A stretch of 64,000 nt of DNA from Paralichthys olivaceus (lineage: Eukaryota > Chordata > Actinopteri > Pleuronectiformes > Paralichthyidae). The notes under the pieces were generated by a model that had not been told where the DNA came from, made no database searches, and saw only the letters and a list, made by a program, of their open reading frames with translations. Each line of letters opens with the position of its first letter. Within the stretch, counting starts at the first letter, position 1. The stretch covers positions 13,163,580 to 13,227,579 of the forward strand of contig NC_091104.1 of assembly GCF_024713975.1 (NCBI RefSeq), in the 5' to 3' direction. The translations under genes and the position numbers were made by a program. This document shows, piece by piece, positions 36,963-47,900 of this stretch.

Positions 36963-37383
36963 CTGTATAAAAAAGATGGACGATGCATCTCCACTTTCTC
37001 CCACTACACAGAAGTGATGCCAAAATATCTCATATTCAAGTGCTGCCATCTTGCACAGGGCCTCCTACACGTGCCCGACCAAAAGTGAGGCAGTCTCTTA
37101 TTTTCATAGCATCAAATATCTAATTAAAACCACACTTATCAGAAACATGGGCACTTGGACAAACAGGGTGGTATGAAAAAAAAAAAAATACAGAAACTAC
37201 CCTTGAGAAAAATAGATATATATACATACTTTATATAGTTTCTCCGACTTTTTAGTTTGGTCCATGTCCCATTCATTAACACTTATACTTATGACCTATA
37301 CTGCAGCCAGCCACCAGGTGGTGATTGAGATGCTTTGGCTTCACTTTTTGGGGAACTGTCACCTCATCCATCTTTATGCACAG
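36963..37383 (+). mobile_element. MITE-like element with imperfect ~20-bp inverted ends
   Basis: Left end CTGTATAAAAAAGATGGACG; right end, reverse-complemented, CTGTGCATAAAGATGGATGA. Internal words (TTAGTTTGGTCCATGTCCC, ACCTATACTGCAGCCAGCC, TTTGGCTTCACTTTTTGGGG) recur in other orientations at 9984-10085 and 34440-34760. It has no coding capacity, so it would be non-autonomous. Confidence 0.6.
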
Positions 37384-39110
37384 GATGGGACAGTTAAACA
37401 TGCTGCCCTCTGGTGGTGGTTGTGCAAGAAATGTTTTTTTTAGTCCCCCAGATTGGTTGGATTTAAGATTTAACACTACAATTAATTGACACTTGGAAAA
37501 ACTGGAAGGAAATGTTTACCATGGGAAGACTTAAAATCTAAAATTCCTCATCCAGATGCATAACTTCTACTTTCACAACAAATTATAATCTTATCTAGAG
37601 CTCAGTTGCTGAGTGTCCTGACGGTTATCCATGATACATGCAGCCAGAACTGACCTTTACACTGCTGGCTGCTATATAAACACAGCTTCATCACAGATTA
37701 TGGCGCAGTAGGAACTTCCTCACGTATGAACTCCAGCACCAGGTCACAGAGTTAATGTTGGCACATACACACACAGTGCCATGTGCTGGCAATGGCACTT
37801 TCACTGCCGCAGGTGCAGAAGAGTGGATCACACTGATAATCAGCCCAGAATGGATTTTCCCAAAGAGGCGCATTACCACAAACATGACTAATATTAGACT
37901 GTTAGGCCCCGGGTACTTGTCTTTCTTCACTCTTCAGGGGAAGGTTAAACCTGGGAATGAATCACACAGGTTTTTATGTGTTGTGTATCTGATGAGGTTT
38001 TCTCATGCCTCACTGCTCTGCAGAGGCAGGCTGTGTACAGAATGTAAAGAGGTCATTTTAAACCTAAGCCACCTAAAATGTACAGATACTGAGCTAACAT
38101 TCAATACAAAATATGACGATGATTGAATGTCAATATGAGAAGAAAATGGCTCTTAGTTTGAATCCCAGCTCGGCTGCATCGTGACTTTGTGGAGTTTGCA
38201 TGTTCTCCCCATGTCTTTGGGTTTTCCTGGTTCTTCAGTTTCTTTCAACAATCTACAGACATGTCTCTGTGTGCTTTCCAAGTCGTACCCCACCTCTGAC
38301 CCGATGTTAGCTGGGTTTGGCTCAAGCTTTACTACTAGGAACAAGTGATATAGAAAGTAATAATAATCTTTATTTATATAGTGGGTGGACGGATAATTCT
38401 GATAATAAAACTGATAAATTTGGAAATAACATGAGAAAAAACCCAAAAACATTTAGATTGTATTCCACAGTTGATGATTAAATGTAGCTGTGTTTTCCTT
38501 GTGTCTGCCTGGCTCCTATTAATGTCCATAATGTACTTAAATCAATATAATATATGTGATCCATATATATTATGTATACCATATCAAATTGTATGAACTT
38601 CGTAAGATTTAGAAGTCAGTGCTACTTTAATGATAATAACTGTTAGAAAGAGTTTGACTTCTTATAGTCCCTGAATTAAGTTTCTGTCTCATTCAGGTAA
38701 CACCAGAGTTCACAAAATGTTGAATATTTTAAATGTTTAATTTAACAGATAACAAAAATTAAGTCTCCCCAGTTTGCTTTCACTTGGGTCACTGTTCTCT
38801 CTCAATTGATTTCACATGCTCTTTTCACACTTTTCTTGGGTTTTATTTGGTGAATTGAAGCAAGAAGGTCAGATTCAGGTCTTAACACAAATTAGACTGA
38901 AAATGTTTGTACTGCGTTTCAGCTTAATCGGAACGCTTCAATTTGAATGGATCTACTCCTGATTAACTTCTTTCATAGTGACTACCCAACATTATGAAAA
39001 GCAAATTCATTCATTCAAACAATTCATTAACTCAAGTGTTCTGTGTTAAAACATGACAGAAAACCGTCCCGCGGTTGTAAACCAGTCAAGTTTAAAGTTT
39101 ATTCAAGAAG
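37384..39110. repeat. Intergenic with SINE-like 5' fragment
   Basis: At about 38155-38345 the plus strand reads TGTGGAGTTTGCATGTTCTC and TGGGTTTTCCTGGTTCTTC, the 5' part of the repeat family whose 3' part is at 27685-27840. No gene is recognised in the rest. Confidence 0.5.
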
Positions 39111-39114
39111 TTCC

Positions 39115-39440
39115 TGAAATATTGAATTCAAGTCAACGTGACTTTTGACCCATCTAATCTGATCTAATCAGTTTCTCTTTGAGTCCAAGTGACAACCTTG
39201 ACCAACCTTTGACGACCAAATTCTAATCTGTGAGTCCAAATGAATGTTTGTACCAAATCTTTAAGGATTCCTTGGAGGTGTTCCTGAGCTATCACATTCA
39301 TAAGGCAACACATTTGTTTTGGAGGATACAGGGAACTTGAACTTCTGCCTTTGATGACCAAAATTTAATCCCTGAGTCTAACTGCATGTTTTTACCAAAT
39401 TTGAAGAAATTCCCCAGCCTGACATGTCATGTTTCAAAGA
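39115..39440 (+). repeat. Diverged teleost dispersed repeat
   Basis: Carries GACTTTTGACCC, GAGTCCAAATGAATGTTTG, CCAAATTTGAAGAAATTCC, the same phrase order as 62150-62660, in two partial tandem units. Confidence 0.55.
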
Positions 39441-39479
39441 ATGACGAGGAAGTTTAAGACAACCTGAAAACTCCCGGCC

Positions 39480-39860
39480 ACTGCTGTCAGCGGCATGGAG
39501 GCAGAACAATGACACACTAATGGCAGCAATACTTCACATACACATTCCACATCCATAACTTACTGCGCAGATGATGGATGCAGCAGCAGAGGTGCCTTTT
39601 GCTGCGGCAGACTCTTCCAGCCAGAGACACCCTGCCTCTGTCCCCAATGAAATAACCCCTTCTGACAGATGGCAAGTACCACTTTCCCCCTGCTGCATGA
39701 TTTAAACAAACCCCTCTAATTGGACAATGATTCAAGTCATCAGCCACGTGGGAGAAGGTCAAGCTTGTCAGAATAAAATCCTGCTCGAGACTGACAAGGT
39801 TTTGTTTATCTGGGGAGAAATATCAAAGTGGCTCATGAATATACAGTGAAGTTAAAAATA
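39480..39860. other. Repeat-poor block, candidate regulatory element
   Basis: Unique-looking sequence with CTCTAATTGGACAATGATTC (homeodomain- and SOX-like words), CAGCCACGTGGGAG (E-box CACGTG) and TTTATCTGGGGAGAAATATC. About 2.1-2.4 kb upstream of the impg1 start. Inference only. Confidence 0.3.
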
Positions 39861-41400
39861 CATTATTAATCTACAAGAACAGGCTGCAAGGTTAGGCTGC
39901 TTTCATGCATAAATGATGCTCAAATTCAGCAGTGATCGGTGTTGCATTAGTGTCAACTAGTTTTAGACATGAAAATAATAACACTTAGGATTTAAGTCAA
40001 ATTTCCTGTTAATCCTCAGCATGAACCTAAAATCTTTGAGCTTGACTGATACCTGATCTGTGACCCTGACCGTAATCCTGAAGGATTTGGGTCAAGGTTA
40101 AAAACTATCGGATTTAAATACATAACAAATGGGACTCACCAGTCTGAACTCTGTTATGTTAAACCCCACACAGAAAGGCCCAGATCAAGCTGGGATTCGA
40201 ACCAAGAGACAAGAACTTACCACTGCACGTAACTAAAGTTGGAAGTTATTTGTGAGTGAAACACGGGATTCGTAACATGTTGCAAACACAAATGACTTGA
40301 AAAGCACGAACCTTTGCAGACGTCAGAGAAAACTGTGCATCCTCTCTCCATCTTTTGAAGGGTTGACGCTGCACTAATATGTCTAATGTGAGAGGTCTAT
40401 TGGTGATTAACCTGCAGTTGATTATGATCTGACTCCTACTGCCCTACAGACCATTCTTTCAGCTCATCGTTTTGGTTTTACAGCTCACAACTGCTCTGTT
40501 GTGGACGTTCACACTCATGACATGTCCAGCCGATGCAGGCAGCTCTAAAGCACCAGCGTACCTGGTGACTGCTCCATATCTGCTCGAGCGGTAAACAGGA
40601 AATTGTTTGCCAACGTGTGAAAGCCGTGACATCTTCTGCAACCTCCACAGCCGTCAGTTCAAGGTTCAGTTTACTGTGTCAGCGAACAGCCCGGGTTGAT
40701 GAGGGCTTATTCACAGGGTAACAAGCAACAGAGGCTGCTAATCCTCTTCACAGAAAGAGGTGAGGAGGGTGGAGACTAATAACATGGAGCCTTCCCACCC
40801 TGATACACCACAACATGAGAGGCCACACACGCCTCTGCCGTCTCTGTTTACTTCTTCCTGCACAGTCACCACCCTCAGCACCAGAACCTGCAGAGGAGCA
40901 ACATCATCATTGGAGAAGACCCTGACCCTGCTTTTTGGCATATCTGTAAAATTATCTTTGGATCTGATAAGAGGAGAAGAGTCTTTTTCGCAGTGTATGT
41001 GGAGTTTGAAGAGGTGGTGGTGGGTTCATTTGTCCGTAGGCTCACAGGTACCACAGGAGATAAAGGGAGAAAGGAAGGAGCAGGGTCAGATGTGAACACC
41101 AGAGAGTCAGAATAGAGGCCTTAAAGGCTGAAGAAAGCAGCAGGAGTAAGACGGCACATTGGCACATTGTAGCTAAACGACCAACTAAACTATCTAATTG
41201 CATTCCTGACCTCACTTGACACCCAAGTTCACGGGTCTGGGAGGCAGGGATTTGCCGTTGGCACACTGGAAGGAGAAATCTTAACCGAGAGAGTTAGGCA
41301 GTGAGACAGTGACACGCAGAGGCCGCACAAAGAGGCTCGGTGTCGGTGTTAACTTGGGGCAACTGTGGGGGTTTAGTCCTCCGGTCTCGGCCGGTTTGGC
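39861..41400. other. Intergenic DNA upstream of impg1
   Basis: A minus-strand SINE-like fragment at about 40160-40230 (CCACACAGAAAGGCCC, GGGATTCGAACC). A TAATCC word is at 40739-40744. ORFs (111 aa at 40760-41095, with antisense ORFs) are unsupported. Confidence 0.45.
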
Positions 41401-41484
41401 AGTTCCCCAAGTTTATTCAGCTGACAGATGAGGGTCCAGCAGGTGGCTAACAGGATGAGGCCGAGCAGCCACGTGGCCCAGCAG

Positions 41485-41519
41485 GGATTACAAGCAGCAA
41501 GAAGAAGGTAAAGGGATTA
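41485..41519 (+). promoter_or_regulatory. impg1: Paired GGATTA (CRX/OTX-type) sites upstream of impg1
   Basis: GGGATTA occurs twice, with GGATTA at 41485-41490 and 41514-41519, 29 bp apart and about 370-400 bp before the impg1 start codon. GGATTA is the K50 homeodomain core bound by CRX and OTX2, which drive photoreceptor genes, so the location is apt for a retina gene. A pyrimidine-rich stretch (about 41600-41660) follows, where transcription might start. Confidence 0.4.
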
Positions 41520-41885
41520 GGCAGAGATCGCAGCCTGCTTTTTTAACCTTGTCACTGTTGTCATACTGACAGAGCAGGAGGAAACTCCAGAGCCAAAATT
41601 CCATCCGTTCTTTCCCCGTCTCTCCTTCCTCGACCTCTCCTCCCTCCCTCGCTCCCTATGCTCATCCATCCATGCAGCCACCTCGGATGTCAACAGGGAT
41701 CCAACAGCAACCAGGAACTGAGGGGCTGCTGAGGAACTGAGCTGGAGTTCAGATCAGAGCGGACTGGACCTCCCTCTTTCAGTAGCGGACCAGCTATAGA
41801 ACGGTTCTGGATCTTATTGTTGTTTTACAACCGTCTCTTTACAAATGACAACTTGGGGCTTGAAAACCACATAAACTAGCCCATC

Positions 41886-41952
41886 ATGCTTTTGAAGTCA
41901 GGACTATTCTTCACTTTGTGTGTGTTAACCCTCCATGCAAGTCAAATCAAAG
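41886..41952 (+). other. impg1: impg1 exon 1: signal peptide
   Basis: Encodes [22 protein letters not shown], with a basic start, a hydrophobic core ([10 protein letters not shown]) and small residues before likely cleavage near HAS. It ends in phase 1 before GTAAGA. Assignment as the first exon rests on the signal peptide and phase match with the exon at 45958, which lies 4 kb downstream. Confidence 0.75.
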
Positions 41953-44900
41953 GTAAGAATCCAGGCTGGCATCCGTTTTCAGAGTTTTTGTAAGAAGTTA
42001 TTGCTTGTGTTTTATAACCGGGGAATGAAAAGTTTCAGTAGTTGGATCTTTCTGCAGAAAGTTACAACAATCTAACTTGTTAACGCTGCACTTTTAGCAA
42101 GTACACGAGCAATTCTGTCAATAATCTGCGCACAGCTCCGTCCCACCCTGGATCAAGAAGAAATTAGAAGAAAGGAAGAATAAAGGACATTGTGCACATT
42201 GCTTTCAGTTTACTTAATGAGAAATCCTCCAGATTTTTCATCAGTGACGTTCTGCTGCACGACAGAGGTGGTGAGTCACTTCAAGGGCAACAGCGTTTTC
42301 CAGTTTACAGTGTGTATGTGTGACAAAATCCTCTGAAAACTACAAACGCTCGTCCTCAAACTCTGCTTTTCAGAAAATGTCAAGCTGCCGATGAGCCACT
42401 TTTAATGCCATGAATATTCACCCTGTGAATTTAATGGGCGATGACATATAATAGAAGTTCACTGGGAACGATAACATCGTTTCACCAGTGATAACATTTG
42501 CGTCCGCACGGGTTGTCTTGTTCAGTGTGATGTGCCCGGGTGAGCTCATTATCCTGAAGGAAACAAAAGCCATTCTGTTTCCAGTGTCGCAGGACGCTAA
42601 TCTTTTCTGGCTTGTAATTCTGCTGTGAGGCCTTTTTCTGCGGCTGCACCGGGCATTAGGGGCCGTTCGCTCTGACGCTCCCTCCTCCTGCTCAGGCCCC
42701 CGTGTATGAGCATGTGCGAGTCAGTCTTCAATCTTCCCCCAAAAAAACCCCATTCAGATATTTTCTTGATTCCTAATGAAAACACTCAGGACTTGGCTGA
42801 ATTTCAGGCTAAATCCTGACCCGCTGGAGGGGGAGGGTTGAGTTGGTGAATGGCTCTGCTTGACAGACCTTAAACAGGGATGTTTTTGCCCATAAGTCTA
42901 TGGCCACACATTCTTTGTATGTTCTTGGTGTTTGGCCAAATTTGGATTTGAGGGAAACAATATTGTTCATTGTTGAGGTTATTATTAATGTGTAATTCAG
43001 TGATTAACACCATTTCCCCTACAAAACATGAATGAATGTGTGTTTTGTTTTTCTAATTATTAGAAATCATTCACTGTACAGCGGGCACGGACATTATTCT
43101 GCTTCAGTTATGCAATGATGATGAGGAGATGGATAAAACATCAGCAACACACACCTGTTGAGCAGTTTAATGCAATGCAACAGCCACCAAATACTAAGTA
43201 TCTCCACGAGGTCGGACAAACACTTCAGTCATCATCAGTGTCAGCTCTGTGATGACAACATAGAAATATAACTCTGACACTATGATAACACACAAATTGT
43301 GATAATTTGCAACAATAACATGGGAATCAATGTTTCCATCAATCAGTGGGTTAATAACACAGCATCGTTAAACAAGACAAGATGAACCCACAAGCTCTGA
43401 GAGAACGAATCAGCGCTGTGTAATTAAACAAACAACATGATTAAAACTATTAAATTATACCTTCACATAGTCGTGTTATTTTCATTATCTATGCTCTGAT
43501 GGTCGTGGGGGGAGTTGGAGCCGATCCCAGCTGAAATCAGGAAAGGGGCTGGGCACACCAAAGATCGCCAGCCAATCACAGGTTCAACATACAGAGGCAG
43601 ACGTATGTTCACACGGGTGTTTGCGATATTGTGTCCACCTCCTACAGATGCTACAGTACACACGCTTACAGCTGTGCAGCGTGTCCTCGTGTGACACCCT
43701 CCGGTCTGTTGCTGTGTGATGTCGTCACTTGTGGTTCGGCCTCTGCACAGTGTCACTGCGACGTGCTGGAGATCAGATAGCACAGTTCAGTTGTCTTTAT
43801 GTACAAAGATCGCTCTCTTGTTTATCCCCCCCCCCCCCCCCCCCCCCAAAAAAACAAATCTTCCTCGGCTCAAAGCTCTGACGCAGATATAACAGTGATT
43901 ATATTATTTACACTCTATTGCTCTGTTTTATTTTCCCATTACCTTCACTCTGTCCTCTCATCCAGAGGAGGCACAGTTTGTTATCTGAGGCTGGTGACCT
44001 CCGGGCGGTGTTTTGGGGCTCATAAATCCTGGCTTATTGTCTTAAGAAGCCCTCTGAGGTTTGCCACCTGGCATCACAATGAGTGCCTTTCTTCTAAAAT
44101 AGCTTTATTCAATGGGGTGACTGTGTTAGACAGCGTTGACTGGCACACTGTGTAATGATGTGGAATTACCTCAGGGAAAGGCCTCACCACGACGACTGAG
44201 TTGGTTTTCTTTACTAACGTGATCAGAAAATTAGTGCCGTTCAAACTAATTTGTTGTGCAGCACCTAAAAAACGATGCGTACATACACACACATCTGTCC
44301 ACATTCATGATTAATAAATAGAAGAAAGATAAAAGTATCCTATCATACACATTGTAAAATAATATTGCACACTTGTAGATTGGACAGTGGATTGTTCTGT
44401 GGAGTTCGTCCTGAGATATCATGATGATTCAGAGGTGGTGGCCGAAGAATTCAGTTGACTACGGTTGAGTTATTACTGAAGTGCTTTTCACAGGATTGGT
44501 TTTCGGTCTAGAATAAAATCATGTATGCATTTCTGCACATTCACACCTCGCCCAGTACAAACTCATCCTTTGACTCTTGATCGCTGAGCAGCTGCAGTGA
44601 TGCATCATGGGTTAAGTTGCCCAAGGATGTCTTAGCAGCGGATCCATAGGGAGAAGAGAGTGTTGCTCCTTCGCTCTCTCAACACATCTCTGCACTTTTC
44701 CCAGCGTTCAAAACCCGTCCAAGCACGACGCAGCACCTCAGAGCTCCAGGCCCCAGGTGTTTTCACACCACAAGGAAGTGTAAAGCTCAAATAAAGTCAT
44801 CGCACCAACGGAGCAGAGGTGGCAGGAAAAGGCAGCAGTTACTTTACAGTAAGAGGCCGATGCCATGATGTAACTTGTTGGATTAAGTAACTGTCACATT

Positions 44901-47900
44901 AAATACTCCTTAGTGGAAGCTGGTGTTAATTGCCTGATACCTGGGTACACACTTTAAGACTTGAGCTGCTTTCAGACCTGCTCTGAAGTCTGGACATTTT
45001 ATGGACATTTACCGGAGGGGATGTATGCGAGAATGCAAATGTCTGAGTCAGTTGCTCTGGATATTTTGTGCAACTTTTTCCTCAAAACCCCTTATTAAAT
45101 TTCCAGAGAGTGTCAGAGTGAGTCCATGTGAGACTACAGCATGAAAATGAAAATTTGATGAGGTTTCTGAACTGAAAGAATACAAATATCTCATTATGAA
45201 AAAGAGGTGACATAAACTTTTAAGATGTTGACAAATTGGAAACACGAGATTTGAGAGCTTCTGGTAATGAGATCCAAAGCTGGTGTTGATGAGCTGCAAA
45301 TAAAAACACATGCTTTCCACTGCTGGGTTTTATCCGTCATGTCCCGCCTCCTGCACGCTCTACGCAGACACCACCCCTCACCTCACCAGTTACGTGTTGT
45401 TGTGAACACATCTGTCCCAGACAATGTGCTGCTGCACTCTTTATATGTGAAAGAAGAACTCCTGACAGAATTTTCAGAACACTCATGTCTAAAAGCGAAT
45501 AACGGCTTTACAAATGTACACTTTGACACTTGCTTTGCTTACTTTTCTTTATGGACAATTAAAATTTGGTTGTCGAGTAATTCCTTTCTGAACGATGGCA
45601 AATTCTTATGTTTAAATCGTGCAGCGTCCGCTACAGAATCTCTAAACCTCTATAAGTCATTGAACATAATTTAGGTGCCACTAAGAACAAAGCATTTACT
45701 ACACACATACACAGGGTGCAGTTTTGACTTTGTGCTGTCACCCATCGGCTGTTGATTACAAAAGCCATCTGCACAAATGGTCTGCACTGCTAAGTGAGAA
45801 ATCTCACACACACATAATAGTCCACACATTTAAGCGCCTTATCACAAAGTGCACAGATGTTTAAGTCGAATTTTATTTTCTTAATATTGTAAAAATGAAA
45901 AAGGTCCCTTCATCATAATCCTTCCTAATCTTCTTGCTTCACATGTTCGTCTCACAGACCTTCAAGACCCCAGTTTCTCTGGACTCAGGGATGTGAAGTA
46001 CAGACACTTTCTGCAAGCTTCTCGACCAATCAGACACTCTGCACATGTCAGAGGAGAGCGGAACGAACATCGGACCAAAAGGTCAGCGCTGTTCACCACA
46101 GGGGTCAAAGTGTGTCCCCAGGAGACAATGAAAGCTGTCATCGGCAGCCATCGGGCTTATTACAAGCTCAGGGGTAAGAAAGTCATGTCCACTGTCACAA
46201 TTCTAATGTGAATTATTAAATGTATTCAAACCACATGCAATTTAACATACCTATAGATTTTTCATCAAGATCCATGAATTATTCTGCCCCCTGATTTGAA
46301 TCTACAAGAAAATGTAATGGGTTCTTCCCTGACATGTACCACATCCTTTATAATTTTGTGGAGATCCATACAGTAGTAATCCTGCTTACAAACGTACATG
46401 GGTGAAAGCATAACCTCCTTGACGAAGGTAATAATCAGGAGTGTATATATTTTAATGCAATCAATGATTCTGTCCTCAAACACAGTGTTAATGAGAATTA
46501 ACATTTCCACTGATAAAAAAACGCCCACTAACATCTGGATTTTGTCTGCAATGTGAATGGATTCAATCAGCATTCACCCCTGGGTCAAATGACTCTGCAA
46601 CAGACACAGGTTTTAATCAGCTCTGGCTCCACTGATGGAAATGTGACACCCTGGTGACCGAGGTGAGACAGCGCCTCAGTTTTCGGTGCGTTTGCAACAT
46701 AGACGATGATGCACTGGGGAAAAAAATGGAAAGGCAGACTCCTCTACTGGCAATGGGAGAGCCTTTTTTGGAGGTTTTACCCACAAACCTGCGTATATCC
46801 GCTAATTGAAGAGGTGTCAGAGTTTGCATTCATGAGTTGAATAATAGTCTTCTTTGATTTTTTTTTAACTCTATTGTAATATTTCTATTCCTGTCTTCAC
46901 AGATATGTAGATTCTCTAAATCACTTGTAGATATGCAGTGTTTTTGCTGTTCTAGAGGCCGGTGATGTCAATCTGCTGCCACCGAATGAGGCTGCTCACT
47001 CCTGACTTTATGGATACGCACAAAGAAAACACTTGATATAATGAAGCTATATGCAAATGTCTTTTGTCCTAGAGAGATGGATTGTGGGTGATTTGAGAGG
47101 TCTGAGATTGCCTGGCTGCTGCATTTGGTTGGTAATACAAACTGTTCCGCAACAGCTGCTGTGCATCGTTTCAAAATGCGGCTGATTAATTTGGTGTATT
47201 GAACCTAAGCACTTTGTGATTTTTCTTCGAGAATAAATTTCCCACAGGCATCAATATGTTGGACAATGCGGAGCTTGTTTGTGCCACAGAGGCTGATAAA
47301 GCACACTGTTGCTTCAGGGCGCCTTTTGTGCTCGTAATTTTAATATTCACACAAATGTCAGAACATGAAATGCAGTTTGACATTTACTGAACAGGCATTA
47401 CTATGCTGTCCAGTTATATGTTGTTGACTTTATGATAATTGTATCATTATGTGCTCTGCATTCACAAGTGTATTATGATGCATTTCCTCAAAAGTCAAAG
47501 CGAGACGTCCGTAACGTGGCATGATTTACGTGCAGTTTGTCAGGAGGCCATCTGGGAAGCGTTCCGAATCTTCTTGGACCGGGTCCCGAACTCGGAGGAG
47601 TTCAGAGCGTGGGTTTACACCTGCCAGCACGAAAACCTCTGCATGGACGAGCTGGCCCAGAACTTCAGCAGCACTCAGGAGCATCTGGAGATGGTGGCCA
47701 GAGTGAGTCCAGCACAAACACAGAACAATACATTTTCTTTTTGTACTGCACTCCTGTTTTCTATCCTCCTCCATTATACATCTGTGATTGTCAACATCTT
47801 GTTTCCAATTTCCAGAGAGTGGCAGAGGAGGCTGAATTTGAAGGGTGGGTGCAGACTTCCCTCTTAAATTTTGCAATACATGTGAGTTTCCTGTGTGTTT

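Noticed and set aside
45267..45674. 135-aa ORF in impg1 intron 1
   Set aside because: Overlaps a dispersed fish repeat and has no splice or protein support.
47816..47881. Alternative impg1 exon 4 ([10 protein letters not shown]...) with a strong GTGAGT donor at 47882
   Set aside because: It leaves phase 0, which cannot be joined to the next exon at 48165 in frame; kept only as a possible alternative transcript.
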